64,000 nt of DNA from Chlorobiota bacterium (GTDB taxonomy: Bacteria; Bacteroidota; Bacteroidia; Bacteroidales; VadinHA17). Under the pieces are notes generated by a model, which was given only the letters and a program-made list of their open reading frames with translations, ran no database searches and was not told the origin of the DNA. This document shows, piece after piece, positions 36,185 through 45,424 of the stretch. How positions within the stretch are numbered: the first letter of the stretch is position 1; each line of letters opens with the position of its first letter. The stretch lies in assembly GCA_013152085.1 (NCBI GenBank), contig JAADHC010000025.1, positions 1-64,000 on the forward strand, read 5' to 3'. The translations under genes were made by a program, and so were the position numbers.

Positions 36185-37465
36185 TCAGCCGGCGAAGAGC
36201 GGTAATGGCTCCATCATGCTGTTTACCTCTTTCTTAACAGCAGCAATCAGTCCCTCATTCTCAAAGTCGAGGATAACCCTGTCGATCATATCAACGATCT
36301 GTGGCATGTGTTCTTCTTTAAGCCCACGGGTAGTGATGGCAGGCGTTCCGATGCGCAGACCTGAAGTATGCAGGGGTGGACGACTATCGAAAGGTACCAT
36401 ATTTTTATTTACGGTAATATCTGCTTTTACGAGGGCATTTTCCACCTGTTTTCCGGTCACCTCCGGAACTTTGGTACGCAAATCTATCAACATGGAATGG
36501 TTATCCGTACCTCCGGAGATCACTTTATACCCACGCTGTATAAACTCAGCAGCCATAGCCCGAGCGTTTTTCTGCACCTGTTGCTGGTAAGTCATAAACG
36601 ATGGCTGGAGGGCCTCGCCAAAAGCAACGGCTTTGGATGCAATCACGTGTTCCAATGGTCCTCCCTGTGTACCAGGAAATACTGCAGAGTTTATCAGTGA
36701 AGACATTTTACGAATCACCCCTTTTTTGGTGGTTTTTCCCCATGGATTTTCAAAATCCTTTCCAATGAGGATAATTCCGCCCCTGGGTCCTCTCAAAGTT
36801 TTATGTGTGGTTGATGTAACAATATGGGCATACTCGAGTGGATTTTTCAGCAAACCTGTAGCGATCAGACCAGCAGGATGGGCCATGTCGATCATGAGCA
36901 TTGCTCCTGTCTTATCGGCAATCTCCCGCATCCTGGCATAGTCCCAGTCACGTGAATAGGCTGATGCTCCGCCAACGATCAGTTTGGGCTTTTCCCGGAG
37001 GGCGATTTCTTCCATCCGGTCGTAATCCACAAGCCCGGTATCGGGATCCACACCATAAGCTACCGGGTGATACAGGATTCCCGAAGAGTTTACCGGGGAT
37101 CCATGTGAAAGGTGGCCGCCATGCGACAAGTCAAGTCCCATAAAAGTATCCCCGGGTTCGAGTACCGCCAGAAAAACCGCGGCATTGGCCTGTGCCCCGG
37201 AATGAGGCTGCACATTAACATACTCGGCATTATACAATGCTTTCAGCCTGTCAATAGCCAGTTGTTCGGACTGATCTACAATTTCACATCCCCCATAATA
37301 ACGATGGCCGGGATATCCCTCGGCATACTTGTTGGTAAGTACCGACCCCATGGCTTCAAGAACCTGCGGACTGACAAAATTCTCAGATGCAATGAGCTCT
37401 ATTCCTCGCCGCTGGCGCTGATATTCCTGATCAATCAGGTCAAAAATACGGGTATCCTTTTCCAT
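36185..37465 (-). CDS. glyA: Serine hydroxymethyltransferase
   Basis: PLP enzyme interconverting serine and glycine with transfer of a one-carbon unit to tetrahydrofolate. 426 residues from ATG 37465, the usual size. The N-terminal [11 protein letters not shown] and the cofactor Lys in [15 protein letters not shown] are diagnostic. The frame is open for 24 more codons upstream, but an exact TAnnTTTG promoter element lies between, so that extension is not translated. Confidence 0.97.
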   Translation of the reverse strand: MEKDTRIFDLIDQEYQRQRRGIELIASENFVSPQVLEAMGSVLTNKYAEGYPGHRYYGGCEIVDQSEQLAIDRLKALYNAEYVNVQPHSGAQANAAVFLAVLEPGDTFMGLDLSHGGHLSHGSPVNSSGILYHPVAYGVDPDTGLVDYDRMEEIALREKPKLIVGGASAYSRDWDYARMREIADKTGAMLMIDMAHPAGLIATGLLKNPLEYAHIVTSTTHKTLRGPRGGIILIGKDFENPWGKTTKKGVIRKMSSLINSAVFPGTQGGPLEHVIASKAVAFGEALQPSFMTYQQQVQKNARAMAAEFIQRGYKVISGGTDNHSMLIDLRTKVPEVTGKQVENALVKADITVNKNMVPFDSRPPLHTSGLRIGTPAITTRGLKEEHMPQIVDMIDRVILDFENEGLIAAVKKEVNSMMEPLPLFAG

Positions 37466-37480
37466 AATAAAAAATTTATT

Positions 37481-37488
37481 CAAAGGTA
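37481..37488 (-). promoter_or_regulatory. Probable -7 element of glyA
   Basis: TACCTTTG on the minus strand, exact consensus, 15 bases before the chosen ATG. It decides the start in favour of 37465. Confidence 0.55.
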
Positions 37489-37654
37489 GGCCATCTGAAA
37501 AGAAGAAAAAAATATTTCCTGACACATACCCTTTCATTTTCTAATCATGTGAAAAAACCTCCTGCTCTTTTATTATAAATCAGGGATAGGAAAATTTTGA
37601 TTTATGAAAATTTTATTAACTTGTGCTTGTATTAACCCAAAAAACATATCAATT

Positions 37655-38052
37655 ATGAACAATGCTTCTTTATCCTCAGGAATCCTGGCCGGGGTAGGTG
37701 TAACCATGATCATTATCTACCTGGCCATTCTGATCCTTATGATCGCTGCTTACTGGAAGATCTTTACCAAAGCAGGGAAGCCGGGTTGGGCAGTATTGAT
37801 CCCGATTTACAACGTCATCGTATTTCTTGAGATCATCGGCAAACCATGGTGGTGGCTGATACTGCTGCTCATTCCTTTTGTCAATATTATTTTTTGTATC
37901 TGGATGGTCAACCTCCTGTCATTGAGTTTTGGAAAGACTACCGGATTTACGATTGGATTGATATCTTCTTAGGGATTATCTTCTACCCTATCCTGGGATT
38001 TGGAAGTGCCAAGTATGAAGGCCCCGCCGGAAAGAAAAGTGAAAGTGAATAA
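37655..38052 (+). pseudogene. Small DUF5684-like membrane protein, split by an apparent 1-base frameshift
   Basis: From ATG 37655 the frame encodes two membrane segments (IIIYLAILILMIAAYWKIF; WWWLILLLIPFVNIIF) with GKPGWAVLIPIYNVI between them, the pattern of DUF5684-type proteins. It stops at 37970 just after KTTGFTIGL. The adjacent frame, one base back, then continues with FLGIIFYPILGFGSAKY, exactly the expected C-terminal end, to 38052. Loss of one base near 37960 explains both halves. It may be a real mutation or a sequencing error. The ATG at 37604 is less likely. Confidence 0.7.
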
Positions 38053-38084
38053 AAAGAACTGTTTACCAAAGATTTTAACATAGG

Positions 38085-38110
38085 AAACCGGGCCCGGGCC
38101 CGGTTTTTTT
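38085..38110 (+). terminator. Intrinsic terminator between convergent genes
   Basis: A 22-bp perfect palindrome of AAACC/GGG/CCC blocks (38085-38106) runs into seven T on the plus strand. It terminates the small membrane protein gene and touches the end of the ClC gene. Confidence 0.88.
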
Positions 38111-39884
38111 ATTCTTCACTCACCTGTTTCAACACACGGCGGTAAGCCGCATATATTCTTGATTTGGATAGGAATCCGACATATTTCTCCCCGTCGAGAA
38201 CCGGTAGGTTCCAGGCACCACTCTGGCTGAATTTTTCGAGGACTTTTTCCATGGTATCCTCCAGATAAACATAACGCGGGGGTGTTTCCATCAAATCCCT
38301 GACCTTCATGGTGTCATACATCTCGCGGTTAAACATGATCTCCCGCACCTGATCCAGCATTACGATGCCGATAAGTCTGTTCTCCCCATCCAGTACGGGA
38401 AAGATATTTCTGCGTGAACGGGTGATAGCTTTCACCAGATGTCCCAGGGTATCATCCGGTTGAATACTGATAAGGTCTTTTTCAATAACTTTTTTCCAAT
38501 TCATCAGGGTGAGAACCGCGCGGTCTTTATCATGGGTTATTAATTCACCCCGACGGGCCAGACGTTTCGTGTATATCGAATGGGGTTCGAAGGCAACAAT
38601 CGTCAGGTACGAGACTGTCGCCGTGATCATCAGGGGAAACAGGAGAGAATATCCACCGGTAATTTCAGCGATAAGAAATATTCCGGTAAGGGGAGCATGC
38701 ATTACACCGGCCATCAATCCGGCCATACCTATCAGGGCAAATCCTGATTCGGAAACGTGAATCCCGGGAGTCAGGTTAAGTAAACGGGCAAGAAAGAATC
38801 CGGACACACCACCCGTAAACAGTGAAGGGGCAAACACCCCGCCTACACCACCGGCACCGTTGGTTACTGCCATTGCCACAGCCTTAAGCAGGATGATCAT
38901 AAAAATATAGAGCAGGAACCAGACGGTATGAGTTCGCAGAAAATAGAGCGGACTACCTGAGATCAATGAAGTGATATCACCGCCAAGCAAGGAACGGATG
39001 GAAGTATACCCTTCTCCGTATAACGAAGGAAAAATAAAGATCAACATACCGAGGGTAATACCTGCAAGAATCACCCGGGCCCACACGTTTTTCATATCCT
39101 CAAACCAGGATTCGGTTTTCATGGATATTTTAGTAACATATAGTGAAATCATGCCGGTAAAAACACCCAACAACAGGTAATAAGGAGTATCTTTCAGGGA
39201 AAAAGGTTCCGAAATCTGAAATGCAAAGATGGCTCCCTGTCCCATCAGGAAATAAGCTGTGGCGGCAGCGGTAACCGAAGCAATCAGCAAGGGAACTACC
39301 GAAGAGAGGGTAAGGTCAAGCATCAGGATTTCGAGGGTAAAAACGACTCCGGTAATCGGTGCTTTAAAAATACCGGCAATGGCACCGGCAGCCCCACATC
39401 CCAGGAGCAGGGTACGGGCTTTGTAGTTAAGGTGCAACCACCTGCCCAGAGAAGACCCGAAGGAAGCACCGGTAAGTACAATGGGGGCCTCAGCACCGAC
39501 AGATCCGCCAAAACCTATGGTCAGGGCACTGGCAATCATCGATGAGTAATTGTTATGCGACCTGAGATTACTGCCTTTTTTGGAAATCGCATACAATATT
39601 CTGCTGACACCATGACTGATCTGGTCGCGGACAACAAAACGCACAAACAGATAAGTAAGAATGATACCTGCCAGTGGAAAAGCAAATAAAAGGAAGTTTC
39701 CCCTGTCGGCTTCAAACCCCCTTGTAAGCCAATGGCCCATCAGGTGAATAAAATTCTTTAATACGACTGCGGCAAGCCCACTGATCAGCCCGATAATAAA
39801 GCTGAGTATCAGAACAAACTGACGCTGAGGGATATGACGGGTACGCCATATCAGAAACCGTGCCAGCAAGGATTTTTTTTCCAT
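38109..39884 (-). CDS. ClC-type chloride channel/transporter with CBS pair (first)
   Basis: 591 residues: a ClC membrane domain of roughly 430 residues followed by two CBS domains that usually bind adenine nucleotides. The gating glutamate is in GSVGAEAPIVLTG, and the anion-path motif is GIFKAPITGVVF. At the place of E. coli ClC-ec1 Glu203 (internal proton site) I see Ile (FTLEI), suggesting channel-like or otherwise altered coupling (inference). A -7 element lies 7 bases before the ATG. Tandem with a second ClC gene 49 bases away. Confidence 0.9.
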   Translation of the reverse strand: MEKKSLLARFLIWRTRHIPQRQFVLILSFIIGLISGLAAVVLKNFIHLMGHWLTRGFEADRGNFLLFAFPLAGIILTYLFVRFVVRDQISHGVSRILYAISKKGSNLRSHNNYSSMIASALTIGFGGSVGAEAPIVLTGASFGSSLGRWLHLNYKARTLLLGCGAAGAIAGIFKAPITGVVFTLEILMLDLTLSSVVPLLIASVTAAATAYFLMGQGAIFAFQISEPFSLKDTPYYLLLGVFTGMISLYVTKISMKTESWFEDMKNVWARVILAGITLGMLIFIFPSLYGEGYTSIRSLLGGDITSLISGSPLYFLRTHTVWFLLYIFMIILLKAVAMAVTNGAGGVGGVFAPSLFTGGVSGFFLARLLNLTPGIHVSESGFALIGMAGLMAGVMHAPLTGIFLIAEITGGYSLLFPLMITATVSYLTIVAFEPHSIYTKRLARRGELITHDKDRAVLTLMNWKKVIEKDLISIQPDDTLGHLVKAITRSRRNIFPVLDGENRLIGIVMLDQVREIMFNREMYDTMKVRDLMETPPRYVYLEDTMEKVLEKFSQSGAWNLPVLDGEKYVGFLSKSRIYAAYRRVLKQVSEE

Positions 39885-39891
39885 GGCTCTG

Positions 39892-39899
39892 CAAAAGTA
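39892..39899 (-). promoter_or_regulatory. -7 element just upstream of first ClC gene
   Basis: TACTTTTG on the minus strand, exact consensus, 7 bases from the ATG. If active, the message would be leaderless or nearly so. Confidence 0.5.
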
Positions 39900-39933
39900 A
39901 TGCTTTCTTAAACTATTGTACCGGTATGAAGCA

Positions 39934-41706
39934 TTAATCTTCGGAAAAATGCTTGATCATCTGGCGGTAGCGGGAGAAGACATTGGCCCGGGAAACAAAA
40001 CCAATATATTTTCCATCCTCTAATACAGGCAGGTTATAGTGAGAGGAGGTCTGAAACTTCCGGGCAACATCTTCCATAGATTCATCCGGAGAGACCGTAG
40101 GTCGCGGCATAAACATCAGATCCCTGACATACACCTTGTTATACATCTCGGGTTTAAAGATGATATGTCGGATATCGTTTACCCACACAACCCCGAGCAT
40201 CCTTCTCTCTTCATCAATTACGGGAAAGATATTCCGCTGTGAACGGGAAACCACTTCTACCAGATCACCCAGGGTGGCATCCGGTCCTACCGGATCAAAG
40301 TTGGTTTCTATAAGATCTTTTACCTGCATCAATGACAATACGGTTTTGTCCTGATCATGAGTAAACAATGCCCCCCGTTTGGCTAACTGATAAGTGTAAA
40401 TTGAATTCTTTTCAAATATCCTGAAAACGATCCAGGAAACGGTAACGGTAATCATCAATGGCATAAAAAGGACATACCCGCTGGTAATCTCGGCAATGAG
40501 AAAAATGGCAGTGAGAGGTGCCTGTATCACTGCAGCGATCATTCCACCCATACCCACAAGGGCAAAATTACTGACAGGCAGGTCAAGACCCATCATATTA
40601 CAAATCAAAACAAAAGCAAGACCGGTATTTACTCCCATAAACAACGTGGGGGCAAAAACACCGCCAACACCGCCGGCAGCAAAGGTTACCGTTGTGGCAA
40701 TAGCTTTGAAAAACACAATAAGCAGCAGAATGATTACCAGCAAATACGGGTGCTGCTGGAGTCCTTCATAAAAAGTATTATTAAACGCATAACTGAAATC
40801 ACCATGCAAGGAACTGTTGATAGCCTTGTAGCCTTCACCGTAAAGTGAAGGAAAAAGGTAAATAAGTATCCCCAGAATGAATACGCCCAGGAGCATTTTT
40901 TTCCAGTGATTGTTTATTTTTTCAAATTTCCCCCATAAAAACATGTACGTCCGCGTGAAATAGAGGGCAACCAGTCCGGTAATCACTCCGAGGATTATAT
41001 AGTAATGCAGGTGTGAGAACTGAAATGGAGAAACATGTTCAATCGTATACAGCGTACTCTGGCCCATAAAAAAGAAGGCGGTTAATGCACCCGATACGGA
41101 AGCCACCAACAGGGGCAATACCGAAGCTGTGGTAAACTGCATCATAATCACTTCGAGGGCAAACGCAATACCGGCTATCGGAGCTTTAAAAATCGCCGAC
41201 ATTGCTCCGGCAGAAGCACTTCCCAGCATCATAAGCACAAGCTTATAATCAAGGCGCAGCAGGCGGGAAACCGAAGATCCGATAGCTGCCCCTGTAGCAA
41301 CAGTAGGTCCTTCAAGTCCTACCGATCCGCCAAAACCAACCGTTATGGCACTGGTGATGATCGAAGAGAAAAGGTTATGCGATTTTATACGTCCGTTGTT
41401 GCGGGAAATAGCATATAAAACCAGCGGTATGCCGTGTCCTACATGCTGACGTAAAATGTAACGTGTAAAGACTACTACCAGGAAAATGCCAACCACCGGA
41501 ATCACTACTTTCAGTGCGAGATGTTCCTGCAAAAAAACATTTCCTTCAAGTACCCCCTGGATGAAGCGGACCAGATTTTTAATAATCACAGCTCCAAAAC
41601 CGGCAAAGATACCGACAATAAAGCTCATAATCAGGACAAATTCCTTGTCCGGAATATGCTTCAGACGCCAGCGATATAATTTTATCAGGAGCTTATTCGC
41701 ATTCAT
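39934..41706 (-). CDS. ClC-type chloride channel/transporter with CBS pair (second)
   Basis: 590 residues from ATG 41706 (an ATG 12 codons upstream lies on the far side of a promoter element). Same architecture as its neighbour: ClC core plus two CBS domains. The gating glutamate is in GSVGLEGPTVATG, and AIFKAPIAGIAFALEV carries Val at the Glu203 position. The two proteins are clearly paralogous along their whole length, so this is an old tandem duplication, each copy with its own promoter. Confidence 0.9.
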   Translation of the reverse strand: MNANKLLIKLYRWRLKHIPDKEFVLIMSFIVGIFAGFGAVIIKNLVRFIQGVLEGNVFLQEHLALKVVIPVVGIFLVVVFTRYILRQHVGHGIPLVLYAISRNNGRIKSHNLFSSIITSAITVGFGGSVGLEGPTVATGAAIGSSVSRLLRLDYKLVLMMLGSASAGAMSAIFKAPIAGIAFALEVIMMQFTTASVLPLLVASVSGALTAFFFMGQSTLYTIEHVSPFQFSHLHYYIILGVITGLVALYFTRTYMFLWGKFEKINNHWKKMLLGVFILGILIYLFPSLYGEGYKAINSSLHGDFSYAFNNTFYEGLQQHPYLLVIILLLIVFFKAIATTVTFAAGGVGGVFAPTLFMGVNTGLAFVLICNMMGLDLPVSNFALVGMGGMIAAVIQAPLTAIFLIAEITSGYVLFMPLMITVTVSWIVFRIFEKNSIYTYQLAKRGALFTHDQDKTVLSLMQVKDLIETNFDPVGPDATLGDLVEVVSRSQRNIFPVIDEERRMLGVVWVNDIRHIIFKPEMYNKVYVRDLMFMPRPTVSPDESMEDVARKFQTSSHYNLPVLEDGKYIGFVSRANVFSRYRQMIKHFSED

Positions 41707-41712
41707 GGCTGA

Positions 41713-41720
41713 CAAAGATA
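41713..41720 (-). promoter_or_regulatory. -7 element just upstream of second ClC gene
   Basis: TATCTTTG on the minus strand, exact consensus, 6 bases from ATG 41706. As for the first ClC gene, it implies a very short or absent leader. Confidence 0.5.
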
Positions 41721-41846
41721 ATATATCGTTTCTATGTTTCATTATCCTTTTTCATTTCAAGATCCTGATCCGTTATTTTCAGGGATATCTGTCTTTTGGT
41801 TCACAGGGGGGGATAAACCCGCCGGAAAAGCAGAATGATCTTTTTC

Positions 41847-41854
41847 TATCTTTG
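41847..41854 (+). promoter_or_regulatory. Probable -7 element of the nitronate monooxygenase operon
   Basis: TATCTTTG, exact consensus, 19 bases before ATG 41874. It overlaps the longer frame that begins at 41835 and so excludes that start. Confidence 0.55.
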
Positions 41855-41873
41855 CTGCATAATCCATGGACTT

Positions 41874-42842
41874 ATGCATAAAATACGAACACGTATCACC
41901 GAATTATTTGATATCCGTTACCCGGTTATCCAGGGCGGAATGATATGGTGTGCCGGGTGGGAGCTCGCTTCGGCAGTCAGCATGGCCGGCGGGCTGGGCC
42001 TCATCGGTTCGGGGTCGATGACTCCGGATATTCTGCGCCATCACATCCGGAAAACCCGTAAAGCCACAAATGCCCCGTTTGGCGTTAATATCCCGCTCAT
42101 TTATCAACATGCTGCCGGAAACATTGAGGTTGTTCTGAAAGAAAAGATTCCTGTCGTTTTTACTTCGGCAGGTAACCCGGCCCAATGGACACGACAGATG
42201 AAAGATGCCGGTATCCGGGTGGTACATGTTGTTTCCACCCTGCGTTTTGCCGAAAAGGCTGCCACGGCCGGTGTTGATGCCATTGTAGCCGAAGGGTTTG
42301 AGGCCGGGGGACACAACGGCCGGGAAGAAACCACCACGATGGTACTGGTACCCTGGATCCGTAAACATCTCTCTCTCCCCTTAATTGCTGCCGGAGGGAT
42401 TGCTTCGGGAGAAACCATGCTGGCTGCACTGGCCCTGGGGGCAGATGGCGTGCAGTTGGGCAGCCGGTTTGCCATATCTGCCGAAGCTTCATGTCATCCG
42501 GATTTCAAAAAAGCTGTTATCCTGGCCGGAGAAGGGGCCACCCGGCTGGCCATGAAACAACTCATGCCTGTACGATTACTGGAAAATTCGTTCTCCCAAC
42601 GGATTGCTTCACTCGAAGAAGCGGGTGCCGGTACAGAAGCTCTTAAAAATATGCTTGGCAAAGGGAGGGCCAAGAAAGGAATGTTTGACGGCGACCTGGA
42701 AGAAGGAGAACTGGAAATCGGTCAGGTAGCTGTACAAATCGATGATATCAAACCCGTTGCCGTTATTATGAAAAGAATTACAGATGAATTTCTTACGGCT
42801 CTGAACAGAATATCAAATCTTAAAGATCACTTTCAGATATGA
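41874..42842 (+). CDS. Nitronate monooxygenase-like FMN protein
   Basis: TIM-barrel flavoprotein of the NPD/2-nitropropane dioxygenase family, 322 residues. Motifs: FDIRYPVIQGGM at the N-terminus, EGFEAGGHNG (FMN and catalytic-loop region) and AAGGIASGETMLAALALGADGVQLGSRF (phosphate-binding). Members oxidise nitronates or act as enoyl reductases; which applies is unclear. First gene of an operon: its stop overlaps the next ATG by four bases. Confidence 0.9.
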   Translation: MHKIRTRITELFDIRYPVIQGGMIWCAGWELASAVSMAGGLGLIGSGSMTPDILRHHIRKTRKATNAPFGVNIPLIYQHAAGNIEVVLKEKIPVVFTSAGNPAQWTRQMKDAGIRVVHVVSTLRFAEKAATAGVDAIVAEGFEAGGHNGREETTTMVLVPWIRKHLSLPLIAAGGIASGETMLAALALGADGVQLGSRFAISAEASCHPDFKKAVILAGEGATRLAMKQLMPVRLLENSFSQRIASLEEAGAGTEALKNMLGKGRAKKGMFDGDLEEGELEIGQVAVQIDDIKPVAVIMKRITDEFLTALNRISNLKDHFQI

Positions 42843-44080
42843 TTCATTTTAATCGGTTTACACTTGATAATGGGTTGCGGGTACTGGTAAACTCAGACGA
42901 CGCAACACCATTGGTGGCTTTTAACCTTCTGTATCAGGTGGGCGCAAAACATGAAAATCCGGAACGGACCGGTTTTGCCCATCTCTTCGAACACCTGATG
43001 TTCGGGGGAAGTAAAAATGCAAAGAATTTTGACACCCCCATACAGATGGCCGGCGGTGAAAGTAATGCCTTTACAAACAATGACTTTACCAACTATTATG
43101 TCATTTTACCTAAGGCAAACATCGAGACCGCTTTCTGGCTTGAATCGGACAGGATGCTGGAGCTTGATTTTTCACCCAAAACCCTGGAGGTACAACGCCA
43201 GGTAGTCATTGAAGAATATAAACAGAGATACCTGAACCAGCCTTACGGGGATGTATGGCTCCTCCTCCGGCCTCTGACCTACAAAGTTCACCCCTATCGC
43301 TGGGCTACCATCGGAAAAGAAATCCGGCATATCGAAAAGGCTACCCTCGAAGAGGTAAAACAGTTTTTTTATCATCACTATGCCCCTAACAACGCCATTC
43401 TGACCCTTTCGGGAAATATAACACCGGGAGAAGCAGAGAAACTGTCAAGAAAATGGTTTGGTGAAATACCTGCACGCCAGGTGGACAGGCGGGATATCCC
43501 TGTCGAACCCGCACAAAAGGAACCTGCCACACTATCGGTCAGGCGTCCCGTGCCGGTTAATGCGATTTACCTGGCTTACCATATTGGTGACCGGTTATCC
43601 GGGGATTATTACTGTGCAGACCTGATTTCCGATCTTCTGGCGGGAGGCCCTTCTTCAAGGTTATATCAGCACCTGGTTAAGGAAAAACAACTGTTCAGTC
43701 AGATTGATGCATATATTACCGGATCGGTGGATCCGGGACTGTTCGTCATCTCCGGAAATCTTAACCCGGGCATTTCCATGGAACGGGCAGAAGCAGCTAT
43801 TTATAACGAACTGTACCCGCTCATCCAAGACAGGCTTGATAATGATGAGGTCACAGCGATGAAGAATAAAGCCGAATCAGCCTGGATGTATGCACAAATG
43901 CATATTCTGAACAGAGCCATGAACCTTGCATTTTTTGAGATGCTGGGAGATCCGGAAAGAATCAATACAGAACTGGAAAGCTTTAGACGTGTGGAAAGAA
44001 ACGATATCACACGATGTGCCCAAACCATGTTCAGCGAGAACAACAGATCCATCTTGTATTATTATAAAGAATCAGACTAA
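42839..44080 (+). CDS. M16-family zinc metallopeptidase, catalytic partner
   Basis: 413 residues. The inverted zinc motif HxxEH is His48-Leu-Phe-Glu51-His52 in FAHLFEHLMFGG, with a downstream Glu-rich helix (QRQVVIEEYKQR) for the third ligand. No signal peptide is evident, so it may be cytoplasmic, like some bacterial M16B enzymes. Paired with a non-catalytic homologue 32 bases downstream. Confidence 0.93.
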   Translation: MIHFNRFTLDNGLRVLVNSDDATPLVAFNLLYQVGAKHENPERTGFAHLFEHLMFGGSKNAKNFDTPIQMAGGESNAFTNNDFTNYYVILPKANIETAFWLESDRMLELDFSPKTLEVQRQVVIEEYKQRYLNQPYGDVWLLLRPLTYKVHPYRWATIGKEIRHIEKATLEEVKQFFYHHYAPNNAILTLSGNITPGEAEKLSRKWFGEIPARQVDRRDIPVEPAQKEPATLSVRRPVPVNAIYLAYHIGDRLSGDYYCADLISDLLAGGPSSRLYQHLVKEKQLFSQIDAYITGSVDPGLFVISGNLNPGISMERAEAAIYNELYPLIQDRLDNDEVTAMKNKAESAWMYAQMHILNRAMNLAFFEMLGDPERINTELESFRRVERNDITRCAQTMFSENNRSILYYYKESD

Positions 44081-44112
44081 ACGGAGAACACACGCAAACG
44101 CCTGGATATAGC

Positions 44113-45414
44113 ATGAATAAGAAAAACATTATACCCGACCGGAAAACACCACCCGGAATCAATCCTGTCAGGAACCTGAATTGGTATAATCCTGAAAAAC
44201 AGTTTCTTGACAATGGGATGAACCTTTATATTTTCAGGGACAGTACGCTCGATGCTACACAACTCAATATTTCATTTTACGGCGGTACCTATACCGAACA
44301 GAAGCCCCTGGCAGCCTCTACGGTAATCGGCACGCTCCAGGAGGGAACGAAAAAACATACGGCAATGGAAATTGCCAGGCAGTTTGATTTTTGGGGATCC
44401 TATCTGAAGACTTCAGCCTCTAACGATAACCTGGATATCAGTCTGTTTTTCCTAAACCGTTATGCTCATGAAAACCTGGAATTAATCACTGAAATTATTC
44501 GTGAACCGTGTTTCCCTGAAAATGAAGTAGCCATTTACCTTAACAACCGTCTTGAGGAGTGGCGCATCAGGCAGGAGCAGGTTGCCTGGCTTTCAAGGAA
44601 ACACTTCCTTGAAAGGATTTTCGGCGAAAAGCATCCTTACGGGCGCAGTTATCAGGCTAAGGATTTTCAGACTGTCCAAACCGATGACCTGGAACAATAC
44701 TACCGGCTTCATCTACAACCGGCAAACGGATTTTGCATACTTTCCGGAAATATTACGGCAACCATCCTGAATGAAGTAAAAAACACCCTGGGATCAATTT
44801 CCATGCCTGCATCGCAGCGAGGCAGGAGTATTGAAGCGATCCCTGTACAAAGTTCTACTCCGGGAATCATCAGTATCAAGAAACCGAATGCATTACAAAC
44901 GGCCATAACCGTCGGTAAAAAACTTTTCAACCGTAATCACCGGGATTATGCCGGTTTTCAAATCATGAACACCATCCTGGGCGGATATTTCGGCTCACGT
45001 CTTATGCAGAACCTCAGGGAAAACAAAGGACTTACCTATGGTATTTATTCCTCCCTTTCTTCTTTTCGTTTTGACGGACTTTTCTCCATTCAGGGAGAAG
45101 TGGATACGGCGGGCAGGGATACGGCACTGCAGGAGATTTTTTATGAAATTGAACAATTGAGAAAAGAGAAAGTTCCTGACCATGAGTTGCAACTGGTCAA
45201 AAACTATCATATGGGAAATCTCCTGCAGGCATTCGACGGCGTGATGAATAAAGCCGATCTTACGCGATCGTTGCTGATCACATATACACCATTTGATTAT
45301 TTTTCCCGTTTAACAAAAGAAATAAATGCGGTAACACCGGAAAAAATACGTTCTCTGGCACAAAAATATCTGGACCCTGAGTCGTTAACGGTCGTTACTG
45401 CCGGACCGAAATAA
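44113..45414 (+). CDS. M16-family protein lacking the zinc motif (partner subunit)
   Basis: 433 residues with the M16 fold but no HxxEH: the equivalent region reads STVIGTLQEGTKKHT. It keeps the C-terminal GGYFGSRLMQNLRENKGLTYGIYS segment, whose Arg/Tyr residues contact substrate in M16B heterodimers. It therefore probably completes the active chamber of the preceding protein, as the alpha subunit does in mitochondrial processing peptidase. No signal peptide is obvious. Confidence 0.9.
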   Translation: MNKKNIIPDRKTPPGINPVRNLNWYNPEKQFLDNGMNLYIFRDSTLDATQLNISFYGGTYTEQKPLAASTVIGTLQEGTKKHTAMEIARQFDFWGSYLKTSASNDNLDISLFFLNRYAHENLELITEIIREPCFPENEVAIYLNNRLEEWRIRQEQVAWLSRKHFLERIFGEKHPYGRSYQAKDFQTVQTDDLEQYYRLHLQPANGFCILSGNITATILNEVKNTLGSISMPASQRGRSIEAIPVQSSTPGIISIKKPNALQTAITVGKKLFNRNHRDYAGFQIMNTILGGYFGSRLMQNLRENKGLTYGIYSSLSSFRFDGLFSIQGEVDTAGRDTALQEIFYEIEQLRKEKVPDHELQLVKNYHMGNLLQAFDGVMNKADLTRSLLITYTPFDYFSRLTKEINAVTPEKIRSLAQKYLDPESLTVVTAGPK

Positions 45415-45424
45415 CCTGAGCCAT

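Noticed and set aside
37466..37537. N-terminal extension of glyA by 24 residues
   Set aside because: An exact -7 element lies inside the extension and homologues begin at [12 protein letters not shown].
41835..41873. Upstream start for the nitronate monooxygenase-like gene
   Set aside because: The TATCTTTG element at 41847-41854 overlaps it, and the extra residues do not fit the family N-terminus.
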